Shown here piece by piece: positions 11,991-24,667 of a DNA stretch of 64,000 nucleotides (its first letter is position 1; each line of letters opens with the position of its first letter). The position numbers were made by a program, and so were the translations under genes. The notes below the pieces were generated by a model. The model was given only the letters and a program-made list of their open reading frames with translations. It was not told the origin of the DNA and searched no databases. This DNA comes from Pleurotus djamor. Taxonomy: Eukaryota > Basidiomycota > Agaricomycetes > Agaricales > Pleurotaceae. The stretch spans positions 124,001 through 188,000 of the forward strand of contig JAPEVF010000004.1 in assembly GCA_029747585.1 (NCBI GenBank), in the 5' to 3' direction.

Positions 11991-14006
11991 CTACTCGACT
12001 GTGCGTTTGAACTTGACATAACATGGCTTGCCTACGGGTCTGGCCTGAAAGGGGATAAATAGGGGATTTAAAGACGCAGAGTAAACGGCTTGCCTGCGCG
12101 AGATCATTTCTATCGGACTGAGGGAGAGACTTGGGGAAAGACCCAGTTTCGTCGACTAGATCGAATTCATAAGCAGCGACAAACATAGCGACGATTACTT
12201 TGATCTCCAACTTGGCGACCTTCATGCCAGCACATGGATGACGACCTGCAACACCGAGAAGTTCGGAAAGGACAAAAAGGGGCGTGGTGTGGTGAGTCGA
12301 CTGCGCGAAGCTTAAAATTTAATGAAATTATTTCTCACCTACCCCCCAACCTAAGAAGGACCACGTTCCTTTCTTATCTTCTTCCCTCCCGGCTTCGAAC
12401 CTACTTGGGTCGAACTTAAGGGGCTCCGAGTAGATCTCGGGGTTGAGATGGACGTCTGCCAAAGAATATGCAAGGAAATCGCCCTTCTTGATGACTTTGC
12501 CATCCACCTTGAGATCTTCGAGAACGTTGCGTCGGAGTGCCGCGGCGCTTAGAGTGAGGCGGAGAGTTTCGCGGATGACGAGGTCCATGGCGGGCATTTC
12601 ATCCTCCCAAGCTGAAATAGGGATGGATGACAGACGTTGATGGATGGGCTCCGTCGAACCCGGAGTGTATTTCTCCAGGAGCGAGTTTACTTCCGACACA
12701 ACTCTGCCTTTCCATTCGGGGCTAGAGGCGAGGTAAATCATGTCCCAACAAGCTAAACAAGATACATTGTTAGAGGTCCATGTAGCCAGACTTGACGAAG
12801 CGACTGACAATTTATTCCCGTGTTGATAACACCAGCGAATATAACGTTGAGTACGAACTGACAAAGGAAACAATTAGCGTGCATCATGGGTTGGAGCTAG
12901 CGGCGCACCTGAATGATGGTCATGTCATCACAGCCCTCTTGGAAGAGTAAGTCAATTGCATCAGCTGAAGAAGCACCTGCTTCCCTGCGCAGACCGACAT
13001 AATAAGCGAGGGTGGTGAAGAGGGCTGTCGTAGCCTCTTCCTTCGCCTTCTTAGCCGAACCAGGGAACCAGGGAAGGAGGAGGGCAACAGGAGTCGCGCT
13101 CTTTTCAAGCCTCCAATAGGTATCGGCCAGTTTCTTGATCGCGTCCTTATCTTCGGCGAGCTCAGAGCATGTGGCCATTCTGACTGTCATTTGGAACACG
13201 AGCTTATCGTAATGGTAAGCAACATGGATGTCAGAGGTGATAGAAAAATAGTTACATCATAGACCTCCTGGAAAGGGTTTATTCGGCCCTCCTTTCCCCA
13301 GTCAAGCATGCGCCTGTTGACATCGTCGAATAACTGAGGTAGAACTATCGGTGCGTGAGTGACACCTTCAAACAAGCAATAAAGAGATATTACCAGCTTG
13401 TAAACGATCCTTACGAAGTATAGTAAGGAGACGCTTATTGAATGCAGCGACGGACTCCCCAGAAATCTCGGTTGTGATGTCTATATCCTTGAGATCGGGT
13501 GAACCTCCCATCAGAATCTTGTATCCCTCAGTAAAGCTGAGATTCTTGTCCCCAAAGAACGCCTTCCTGGACTCCTCGCCTCGCATAGCAACTACGGCGT
13601 GCTGCAACAGATGTGTCAGAATAAACGAGGACGAGGACGTGATTTCAAGACTAACATGTAGAACATTGAAACGGAACATTCGCTCTCCAGTAGCCTTGAA
13701 ATGTTTCCAAATAAAATCATAGCGACGATTGAAGAAGGGCCAGGCGGTCAAGATTGAGAACCCGCCCAATTCACGAGGCCCAGTCCGTGATTGAGAGGAA
13801 GGGAAAATGAACGATGCGAGGATGCCAGCGGAGACGACAGCGAGCGTGGCACTGGCAATGGGTGACAGGCCCGTCGCGTCTTCTGCAGCGAAAAGGAAGC
13901 GAGAGATGGTGGCCGTCGAAACGTTTGAAGACATGGCCAAAGGTTGGGGGAAAGTAGATAGATATCCACCGTTGGTCGCTTTTAGGTCCTTTTGAAGGCT
14001 AAGCAT
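11991..14006 (-). CDS. Cytochrome P450 monooxygenase
   Basis: ATG 14006 (an in-frame alternative is the Met at about 13934) and TAG 11993-11991; about eight exons. An N-terminal hydrophobic anchor (ASATLAVVSAGILASFIF) suggests attachment to the ER membrane. The I helix reads FAGVINTGIN, the K helix has ExxR in RETLRL, and the PERF-type segment is KFDPSRFE. The haem-binding loop WGVG|RHPCAGM is split by an intron near 12330, and its Cys is the expected thiolate ligand. All core elements are present, so the enzyme is probably active, but family and substrate cannot be assigned. In the I helix, Asn-Thr stands where many P450s carry an acidic residue and Thr. No biosynthetic partner genes lie next to it. 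Confidence 0.93.
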
Positions 14007-15519
14007 CGGATTTTCCCTCGGAAGCCCCCTAGGGTGGGGTACATGAGGGAAACAGGCTGGTAAGGAGATTTATCAGCACATGTGAGATCGACGATGCTGC
14101 CCGGGTGCTGCCCTGCTAATGGAAACGGCTTGGGATACGCCGAGCCTCCTTTTCTCCGTGGTTGGAAGACCTAGTGGATGTCAAGCCCACGTCTGTCGGC
14201 ATGTCGCACTGTTTTTTCGGTTGGAAATCAGTGACGGAGGCAAGGACGTGAATAGGGTCACTCCACCTCGGAACTCCCGAAATCGGAATACACACATAGG
14301 GTCGATTCAACACTCGCCAGCGCAATTCAACCAATCACAGACAACACAACACCAATTATCATTCAAGACTTCAAGTTGCGTGCCATAATACGCTTCATCC
14401 ACTCTCATGTATCAGACTGTAAACCATGGTTGACCGGCCTTAATTCGTGATACAACCTTCGAGATCGAGCAGGTATACTGTGAGCATAAAGGGAGCAATA
14501 AACATTCGATGATAATGAATGTGGAACGATGAGGGAATAATGTCACCACGCGCCCATAAAGTGGTCTGATATTACCCTGGTTGCTTTTGAGAATTCCTGT
14601 ATAGAAATAAAATGATCAAAAGGCATGTATTTTGTATAAAGACGCGTCGCGCTGGACAAGAGGGGCCAGCTCTGAAATTTGAGCTCTTGGGACCATGGCT
14701 TTCGATATGCTTCGCGAGGTTTCGTGTCGCCACCAAGAGCCCTGCAGATGATACAGCCAAATGCAAAGAAACCGAAGAGGTTGGGCGCACGTAAGGGATG
14801 TGCCCGTCCCTACAGACTCACAGCCAAGTAACTTGACTAGTAGATATTCCTCCATCGACGAGTCACACCAAGAGGTCAAGATGGCCTTTAGTAGGGTCCT
14901 TTTTAAACGGCGAACTTGACCAGGAAACCCTCGACAACCTTTGGGCGCGTTTCCATACTCCAAGGCCGCACGAACCATGTACGGGCCAAACACGTCGGGA
15001 AATTCGGACAGACTTAGAGCTGTGGAAAATGAGGTCGATTCGCATTTGTAGAGCAGATCAGCAACGAGTTCATGAGAGGAATATAAGGAAAAGATCCCGC
15101 TGGAGGAGAACTGGTGGTGGTTGGTTCACAGAAAAAATGACAAGCGCCCAAAAACAAAAACGCAGGCCAAACGTCTTCCGTCATAGAGCCTAGCATCGAC
15201 ACAGTTTCGCGACAATCATTATGCCACCCATGTTAACATCCGTCCCAAACGTAAGTATATACGATATTATAATATACATTTTGTGCGGGTGCATCTGAGG
15301 TCGTCCTCGTTGTTAGCGTTTTCCTGGCTTGAAGTTGACGTGATACTAGAAAATTGCCCGCCGCCGCCATACCTTCACCTACCGAAACCACGCCCCTGCT
15401 TACATAATATTCATTTTTAATGAACACTGGGTGTGTAATTTACATATCGTCGTGCCTACTCGCCATGGTCCATTTTACACCTAAAAACCAAACCGTTCAG
15501 CGTCAATGTCCGACCACCA
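14007..15519. other. Intergenic region without a supported gene
   Basis: About 1.5 kb between the P450 start and the stop of the ZNFX1-like gene. The longest frames (for example 14616-14993 on the minus strand) have no recognisable motif and look random. AT-rich stretches occur near 15240-15290. No tRNA or repeat is seen. Confidence 0.5.
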
Positions 15520-18500
15520 TCATCGACCCCAGGCAAAAGGGCTAGCTTGTCCGCCCTGGTTACGGAGGATGTCTTCGTATTCGGTTGCCCGCGTATTTGA
15601 CGCATCGAGTGTATGGTCTGATCCTCCAATAGGTGAACCGCATTCTGGGCAGGTAGCCCGTTGCATCGCTCCCCCACACTGAGAATGAGAAACCATTGAC
15701 CATGGATCAAGCATCAATAAAGAAGTGACGAACCTCCGTGATGACAAAGGTATGTCCGTTGGGGCAATTGTAGAAGTGTCCGGTATGACCTGGGATTCAA
15801 GACATTAAAAATAGCTATCCTCAACAAATCCTCAATCATAGGACTCACTGAAGTTTAGAGCGCGAACAATCTCAACCTGTTCGTCTCGGCTAAGGGGCAG
15901 ATAGACGTTACCATCTCGCAAGCAAGTGGTAAAGCTCTTCCATTCGTCTAAAATGCCGCTGGCTCTCGAAGAGAACGTTTCACGAAGGTCGTCCATAGAT
16001 TCTTGAGGAGGGATCTCGGACAAAGCAATTGATATTCGCTCTTCGACCTCCGAGACTTTACGTTCCGCCTTATCGATCATGTCGTCGCGTCGATGTTGCC
16101 ATTCCGCGGGAACCTGTTTGGACATCTCCACGTTGAACGTAAACATGTCGAAATCAATTCGCAAGATAAAAAGGATTGAGGCGATGATTTGACGTCGCGA
16201 ATCCGAGTCCCTGGCTATCTCTAATGCATTTCTTGCGTCTCTGGCACAACTCTGCAAAAGGAACTGGATGAAGAGCGCCCATCGTTGGCGCTCCTTCAAG
16301 GGGTACATTGATGAGAGGTGTTCGTTGAGCACACGCCCAATTTCAATAAGAGAAAATCGGACGCGTAAGGAAACCCATATCGCCTCGACAACGAAGCGTT
16401 TGTCTGCTCGTGGCTGAGGCTGACCAACNTTCAGCCTAGCCATACGCATCGCGTGAATTGTGGGGTCTTGGGGGGCATGACTGGGGTCTGACATGACTAG
16501 TTCCATCTCTTGTTGGTAAAGGAAAGAGAATGCAGCTTCCCAGGCGCGCATATGCGCGGATCGTGTGTTCGTGATAGAGCGGAGTTGACGGTATGCCGTG
16601 TTCAGGCGGGAGGTTTGTTGTTTCCACAGGGTAGCGATTTCGCTGGGAACATTATGGAAACGGGATGTGGAGGGATTGAGTGCAAATTCAGGGAGAATGT
16701 TATCGTCACCGTCGGACAGAATCTTGCGTCGCTGTTTCGCCTGATCCTTCACTTGCTCTGTCGTTGCGGTGGATGAGCTACAAGAGAATCCCTCCTTGAC
16801 CGCATTCTTTATAGACTGAATAATCGCTTCCTTGTCAATTCGATCCAAGGCCTCCTGAAGTTTCGAAAGAGACTGGGTCATGTCGGCAATAACATTTCGT
16901 TCAAGAATATCGAGGTCTGCTCGTTTGAATACTCGGCCATAGCGGGGGGATGTGATGGCAGTGCGACAAGTTGGACACACAGGGGGTGATATGGGGTTCG
17001 AACCTTCAGGAGATTTGAGGGATACCCAATTCCCAGCTTCATCACTTGTGTAGTAGTCGCCTAATCCAGTATGTCCGTCTAGCGTCTCGACAGTGAAGAC
17101 ATGACGGCACTTCGGCAACGTTATGGTAAGTTCATCCACCGCATTCATGTCAGGGTCGATATCCCCAAGAGTGCGGTACAAGATGAGATCGACAACCTGT
17201 GAAAGACGAGATTCTGGGGCACAGATGTTGCAGATTTGAATGGTGCAATCTTCGCCACATACTACGGATGATAGATCAGAGAATTTCAATGCACAAGCCA
17301 GTGCGTGTGTTACCAGAGGGGCAGCGATGACCACATGTTAGGTTCTTGGTGCACCTTAAGTTGCATGGTAAACGAGTACACATCTACAGGAGGAAGTGTA
17401 AGGCTAAGCATGGAGGAGAAGTAAGATTCCTCACCGAGCCACATGGAACGGAGCATGTGTGATGATCACAACGCCTTCAATAAAACATATTTTCGGTTAG
17501 GAAGAGGAAGAGGTGTCTAAGTTGAGCGTGTAGAATCCCTACCATGTACATGGCTCTTGACAAGGCGAACACATTGATGAACAAGACTTGGAGCATTTAG
17601 TATGAGGGCACTCTTGGCGGCAGGGTTCCTTGCAGAATGACGTATGTTCGTGGTTCACTGAGCATGGCTCAGCGCATCTATGGGCACAGTACAAGGGCTT
17701 TTCGCAGGGGTGAGAGAAATGACCGTCAATGTCTCGGCACTGGTAGCACATTGCTTTGCATGCATGCCCACAGCAAGTCATGACCCCACCGCAAATTACC
17801 TTACAGAGGACACGAGCAGGGTCGTCTGAGCACGCCATTCGGGCGGTGTGTCCACATTGTAGTTGCTTGTCCACCAGTTCCTTGCAAACGACAGCCGAGA
17901 GATTATCCATCAGATAGCTTGACGGTCGGTAATTAGGTTTGGGATGGCAAAGGAATGATACCAACGCACCACGCAACATATTGACATATATGAGAGCAAG
18001 GAAGCTCAACATGTGCGATAAGGAATCGACAGTCGCCACAACTTTGAGAGCACCGCTTATCACATGGATGACCTTTTGAGCAAAGTCTTCGACAGAGTTG
18101 CATGCACTCGACAGTAAGATGCTTTGGGTCATCAGGATGGCACTTTCATTCAATCTCAGCAAATGCAAGTAATCACAAACTTTGAGGGAGACCTACTTTG
18201 TATGGGCAAAGGTGGCCACAGTCGAGGCCGAAGTCACAAGCTTGTAGGCAACCTCCTAGATGATAGACAGAGTTCAACGAGCCATATGACAGATTCATCT
18301 CGGGAAAAATCACCGTCTGGGGCGACACGAGACAATTGTCCGGGCTCTTGAATCATTTCTGAATACTCGGGGTGTCGCGAGCATGCGATTGGTAGTCCCG
18401 GCCCAACAGCGTCCTGAGTGGCTAGCTCATCAAGTACGTCATTCCACATCGGGCTCTTTGCGGATAGTAGAGGAGCATTCCCAAGAATATAAAGACCCTC

Positions 18501-21500
18501 GCGTGCACGAGAAAGCGCCACTAAGTAAATCAGGAGTCAAAATAAATACACGACTGATGTGTTTAACAGCCTAAAACCTACCATTGGTTCGATTGTTCGA
18601 CTGAGGATGCAGTAGTGAGTAGCACCAATCTTAGATGTTGTAGCTGAAACTTGCCTTTAGAAATCCGATGGATGGACGCACGGACCGAACCCAATCCTCG
18701 TCATCATCATCGCCACCGATATTTCCTGAATTGCGGACCAGAGATAGGATCACAACCTATGAATGTCAGTAAGTAAGGGCGACGATATAGTCAACGTAAA
18801 TTGACTGGCTTTGGCTTCTTCGCCTTGGTAGTTATCCACAGTGCGTAGTCGTACCTACGGGAATTATTAACATCAATGGATTGACTTAGCTGTGCTTTGG
18901 TTACTCACCACCTTAGTCACGCCAATCACTTCTATGTCTGTTGGTGGATCAAGGATGCCGTCTGCGCTCTTTTCTTCTTCGGTGGCATCGAGCTTCTCTT
19001 GGTCGCGTTCGTCGATGGCAACGGTCACGTCCTTCGACAGGGCATCACGCACACGTGCGAGTTGCCCGAGGTATGCACAAAGAACGACGATGTCTCCGTC
19101 GTGGGAATAACATCCCTGTCTATGCGAAAATTAGTGTCAACGGTGTATGGAAGCAGGTTCCTCACCGCAGAAGATAGAGGACGAAGTCCCGGATCATTGC
19201 GACCTGGTACCTGCATGAGACGTGGGATGTGGATGGGCACCATGACATACCTCATATGTATTATACTTGCTGGCGGACTCATCGCCCTGAGAGTTTTCAC
19301 GATGATTGTGGTTCAAGAAGTATATGCTTTTGGAAAGGCCGCGAACGGGAGGGTGGTCCAAGACAAGTGGATGGTCTTCGAGGGTAGGATAGAGTGTTCG
19401 ACTGGATTCCAGTGGTGAAGCTATTGATTGATTGGCTTGTTGATGAGGGACACATACCGTATAAGATTGGATATAGCTGGACGCATCCTACGTTGTTCGT
19501 TGATGCGTGACATAGGCAGACCGGCACGGGCAAGCCTCTCCATTAAAGACATATCAAAACGAAATAACCTACTTCCACGACGACTGTCCATAGAGAGGCC
19601 TTGATACAGATACATGGGTCAATCATTGAAGTCAGATAAAGAGGCAATGTAAATCTTACTATAATTATTCAGTGTCGGCCGAAGCTGCAGCGGGTCGCCA
19701 ATCAAGATAAGATGTTCAATAGAAGGGACTAAGGTTCCAAGAATATGAGCTTCCAAAACTTGGCCCGCTTCTTCAACCATCATCACCCGCGGCTCTAATG
19801 ACTAATCCAAGAATTCACGACATCAACATCACTGACGGTGTGTCACAGAACTTAGAAGAACATACCTTTAAGAGAGATGTCAACTTGGCAGCGCCTAGTT
19901 GAATGCAGATTATAAGCGAATTTAGGAATGGTACTTCCGGAAAGACACACCAGTTGTCGTGCAGCCCACGATATCGACACTCTGGAGAAGCTGCCGCCTG
20001 ACCTAAGTGAAGGAGGATTTAACGTTGGTAGGGTGGATGTTCAAAACTAAAGACAAACCTCTGTCTGACCCTCACTATATTCGGAAAGAAGGGTAGCATG
20101 CTCCTTGCGAAGGGATTTGAAATCGGAAATATAAATTTCATGTGAAATGCGTCGAAGCTCTTCCTCCCAAAATGCGCTGATACGCTGCCTCTCAATGGTT
20201 GACATACACCAAACATCATCTTCATCAAGCAATGCAATGAGAGGACGGTCAGTCATGGGGATGTCTGGCTGCGCAGTCCCAAGGGTGTCAAAGAAGAGGA
20301 CAGGATCGTAAAGGTCAGTGACGTGGAAGCTGCTTGTCGGCGAACCTGCCCTATGGATTACTGGGGCGGGAGCTGGCGCAGAATGGGAGGCATCGGTTTC
20401 TGGCGGAGAACTTGCCTCGTCATTATCGTCCATCAGATACATCCATAGCTCTTCCGGAGAGACCAATGACGAACTCGAAGGAGACTCGTCTTCATCATCC
20501 GATACATCTTCACCAGGACTCACGTCAAGGGCGGAGAAAGAGTTGGTTATAGAGGCGACGTTGGAAGCATCGTGGCTAGGTTGAGGTTGAGACTTCGTCA
20601 GGGCTGACAGCGGATCGGCTTGAAGGAATTCCAGGTCACGGCTAGAACGCCAGAAGGCGTACCAGGACGAGTCTTCAGCCTCAGCCATGGTCCGACCGTT
20701 CTTGCCGACTTGTTGCCATCCGTTGGTTTGATGATCTTGGAAGGTCTTAACCAGTTGAACCCAATGAGGTGGGTGGTGAAGGATCTCAAAATGACCGGGG
20801 TGGTAAACCATCAAGTATTCGATGAGGTCATCCTGTGATATGGTAGTCTTGACGATTTTCTTGGTCAATTCCTTCACTTTATCCTCGACGGAGCGAAGTT
20901 CTCGACGCTGCGTATCAAATGCTTTAGTAAGACGCGACGTTGTGGCAGCGAATTCCTTGGTTTCAAGTGAGTATTGCGAGATTCGTTCATCGGCTGAGCG
21001 CGACCCGAGACGGACTATCTTGGATGTGAATCCTGCATCCAAAACAGAGCAGAGCATATGGTCCAAAGCATGATTCGTGAAGGCAATCAAGAGAATTGGC
21101 CCAACGTTGTTGTCAAGTAGAACACGAAGAAGCTCTACGCCAGTAAATGACTTAAAGGACATCGGCATTAGCACGGAAACAGGAATCATAGAATAGGGAC
21201 AACGCACTTTGCCTGTTCCAGGAGGGCTGTAAAATGAATGAGTACAGGCAACGCGGGGTGTGCGCGGGATTACTCACCCCTGAATGAGGGACACCTCCCT
21301 TGTAAGTGAATCAACGACCGACTCCGCTTGGCTGGGATCGAGACGGCTTCGTCGTAGGGCTAAACGTGCTGCATTGGTGGATGCAGGGCTTGAAGCATTC
21401 ATTACAAAATCATCCACATCCGCATCGGGATCAAAGAGACTTGCAAGCTGGAAACGAAACCCTGGCGCGGTAGCATACTTGGGTGGCTCGATCTTGACAG

Positions 21501-23926
21501 TTTTGAAGGAATCTGGCGGAAAGTGTGGCAGGTAGCGAGAAAACGGCAACGTTTCGGGTACGACGCAAAGAGCCTCGAGGAAAGGTCGGATAGCTTCGTA
21601 CATGACGGTGGCTTCAACAAATAACTTCACTTCATCGGGGTCGTATGACCGGTGCTTGAATGTGTCCAGTATATGGAGCTCGACTTCGGGATCAAAGAAA
21701 ACTACCCTTGCAGAGACCGTGTCAGGGCTTTGTTTTGCAGAGGAAGCAATGTCTTTAGACGAGCTCGAAAGCAAGCCTAAATGTGTCTGGATGTGTGCGC
21801 CGCGTTTCCACACCAGGGCAACCAGACCGCCTTGCATCATCCTCTTACCACTCATCCCTTCCCAAAAAGCTGCGCGGGTTTGAGCATTGTCTGCGCGAGC
21901 TCTACCAGGGGGGGGCGGTAAAGGAGAAGGCAGTACTAAGTCCGCGGCGGTCGGGGTGTAAACCCAGAAATTCGATGTCGGTGTAAACATTGAACATACT
22001 GCCCTCAGGGCCCGTGGAACGGTACTTCCCTCCACCTTTCCTGAGAAGTTGCGAAAGAGGAGTCACGGCCCTGGGACCTTGCTGAAGATCATCCGACACG
22101 AGTTGTACCGCCAAACGGATCGGAGCACTTGAGGAAAAGACGTGCGTAAAGAAGGATGTGCGGCTGATGGGTAGATCAAAACTCACGTTAATTCTTCCCT
22201 TAAAAGACGAAATTGGATATCAAGGAGGCGTTGCATACTACTTTCGGGATGAGGATGAGGTGCACCATAGATGTTAGCGGGAAGATATGGGGGAAATTTG
22301 GATTTGAGCTCCTCGTCCGTTGGGGCTATGCGGATGTCCCTGATATCTATAAAGTCGTTGTCGTGTCTGGGGCCTGCAGAACGGAGGGTACCTGGGCCTT
22401 CGAAGCTCTCATGCAGGGCAGCTAAAAGGCCTTCATTGGAGTCAGCACGGAACGCGGAGTTGGTCATCTGACGCGCAGGCTTGATGCGGCCCTCTTCTCC
22501 ATCGACGATGGCGACAAGTCGATCTAATTTGGAATGGAATTGAGCGATGACGTGCCTGCGAGTCGACACCGAAACTTCAGGATCACAGAGTGTATCTTTG
22601 ACGGTTGGAGGTGTTGAAGTGACCCTAGCAATCCAATCGGCTGAGAATCGCTGGAGGTCACGGACAAGGACAGCGAGGTTGGGAAAATTGACAGTGGCAT
22701 TCTTGAAGCGAGTCAGGCATCTAAGATAGGGTGAGCAAGGAAAACGTAGAAAAACGAGGGTACGCACTCGAAGAGGATCGCAGTCAGCGTCGCGATCACC
22801 TGGTGACCAACAGGCACAGGTGCTGTACGATGTCCCGGGTCATTGAACGAACCAGCCTCAAGTGCTTCGGTGAAGCATTTCACGATGGTCTCGTGGATTT
22901 TTCCAATATTTGCGAGAACCCCGGAATATAACGCACTGACAACTACTTGAGACAAGGACAACGAGAGTGTAGGGGCTGACTACATACTTGATGAGATGAT
23001 TCAGTGTACTCTTAGTCACAAAGTCTGACGATAGAAACTGGTGGAATATTCAACAAGCTGTTCAGGTTTAGGTGAGAAGTAAGCCTTACCCTCAGTAGGG
23101 GTAAGAACCCGCGATGGAAGGAGAGTGTTTCGGTCCCTGACGGGGCGATAGCAACTGGTTCATATCGCAACACGTCGTCGATGCGTAAAAGACCGTTTCC
23201 CTGAGAAAAAATCAAGTAGATCAGTCAGCAGTCAAGGGACAGATGTCAAGAAGAGAACTGACGGAGGCCAGAGCCGCGAAAAAGAGCTAGAGAGAAGTAA
23301 GGTCACATCGTACCCAAGTCGATGGGAAGTCCAAAGCTCACCTGACCGTCTTCTAGGGACTATCGAGATGNCCAAGCCTAAGTATTGAAAAAAGCGGCTA
23401 TTCAAACGCTTGCACGTACCCAGAGATCATTGTGCGATGATGCGCTATTAATGGGCAACATGAACGCATAGACATCCGTATTCTTTCTAAAGCGAAAATC
23501 GTCATATAGAAACCTTTTGATGGCAGTATGGGCTTGGTTGGGACTGAGGGGTTTGGCTGGGTTGGCGAAATAGCTGTCCGTGCCGCCAGAACCAAGCAAC
23601 TTGACTAGGCCATCCTTGGTCAAGAAGGGCGCTACTTGATCCGCCACCGAGTCGTCAGGCAAAGTGAAACGTCGAGATGGGGGTGCAACTGGGGGAGAGT
23701 CGGGCGAAACGTGGTTGAATCGACATTTAAATTCATGTCGACAAGTTCCTGACGTCCAATACAAACGACAGGCTCCTGGCGGGGTATTGACTTGTGAAGA
23801 GGAGGCACTGCTGTTCACGGCATCGGAGGAACGCCGGGAGGGCGGTGTGGTGTGCGCAAAGGTGCATTGGTTTCCGCGGTGGCATCCACCGGGTTTGTTG
23901 AAAAATCGACAAGGAGGGCGAGACAT
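15520..23926 (-). CDS. ZNFX1-like protein: CCCH fingers, SF1 helicase, NFX1-type and RZ zinc fingers
   Basis: One of the longest genes here (ATG 23926, TGA 15522-15520), with many introns; the product should exceed 2,000 residues. Two CCCH fingers open the protein (CRFFNKPGGCHRGNQCTFAH, then CRLYWTSGTCRHEFKCRFNH). A long middle part leads to an SF1 helicase core: Walker A GPPGTGKS near 21.21 kb (split by introns), VEEAGQVLEAHI near 19.77 kb, GDPLQLRP, NEQRRMRPAIS and NRTNVALSRAREGL. Cys/His-rich NFX1-type fingers follow (17.5-18.2 kb), then a RING-like segment, and finally an RZ finger (CPNGHTFVITECG...CPEC) near 15.65-15.77 kb. Relatives are human ZNFX1 and fission-yeast Hrr1, which act in small-RNA silencing and RNA surveillance. 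The role here is inferred from architecture. The N at 16429 falls in frame; the one at 23371 lies in or near an intron. Confidence 0.93.
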
Positions 23927-24667
23927 TGCTGAAGGAGGAGGGCCAATGAGACAGACCTTATAAAAGGTCCAAGTGTCAAAGTTTCACGCTACGTAACTGA
24001 CTGCGGCACGCTCATAGTCTGGACTGCATTGTGCCATTCTGAGGATGAGTACTGTGCCAGGAGAGACGAACCGAAGGAGCGCCTTGGTAAAGCCTCAGGA
24101 GAAAGAATCCCATCTGGGAAAGTCAGGAATCATTGATGATCACGAGCATCTGTGGGTCCAGTTTCCATCACGTTGCGCCGTATTGATGGGCTAGATAAGA
24201 GTATGAAAGGATAGGACCCTCGGAAAAGGTGAACTTGACTCACTCTCGGCGAAAGGAAGTGTCACGAGAAAGCCTCGAGTGTCTTATCAGCACGAGAGCA
24301 CGAATCATTGAGTTGAACGTGTCATAGGATCTAGACATCCTTGAATTTTGAGTTTCCCGCAGTCGACACGACGTCGAAGAAGAGCTATTGCGCAGACGAT
24401 GAGAAAGTCAGTCTGCTCGTGGATTGCTGATTTTAGTCCTTTGGATATACAGTTCATGCACATGATTGATCCGTTCTACTTCCAGCCCGCAAGACTAGAT
24501 ATGTGTTGAATGAAGCATAAGGATGGTTGGTGCAAGACATGGTTCGCGCCGGAGAAGGACCAAAACGCGTTGACGCGCCTCGTCACATTAGGAGCATTGT
24601 TACGTAAACCCAACCCTAACCCGAACATTGAACTTGACTTGAATCAGAACGTCCATGCAATTTCGCG
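23927..24667. other. Divergent promoter region between ZNFX1-like and RPAC1 genes
   Basis: About 740 bp separate the two start codons, so both promoters lie here. The only element I can point to is a telomere-like box at 24612-24622, close to the RPAC1 ATG. No gene is supported. Confidence 0.5.
24612..24622 (+). promoter_or_regulatory. Telobox-like element (AACCCTAACCC) upstream of RPAC1
   Basis: The motif AACCCTAACCC lies 46 bp before the RPAC1 ATG and carries the CCCTAA unit of the common fungal telomere repeat. Telobox elements are known in promoters of ribosome-biogenesis and translation genes in plants and some fungi. The position fits a Pol I/III subunit gene, but function is inferred. 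Confidence 0.4.

Noticed and set aside
11991..14006. P450 as part of a secondary-metabolite cluster with the MFS and ABC transporters
   Set aside because: The genes lie 24-50 kb apart with housekeeping genes between, and no synthase or terpene cyclase is present.
14616..14993. A 125-codon minus-strand frame in the 14-15.5 kb gap
   Set aside because: No motif or splice partners; composition is not protein-like.
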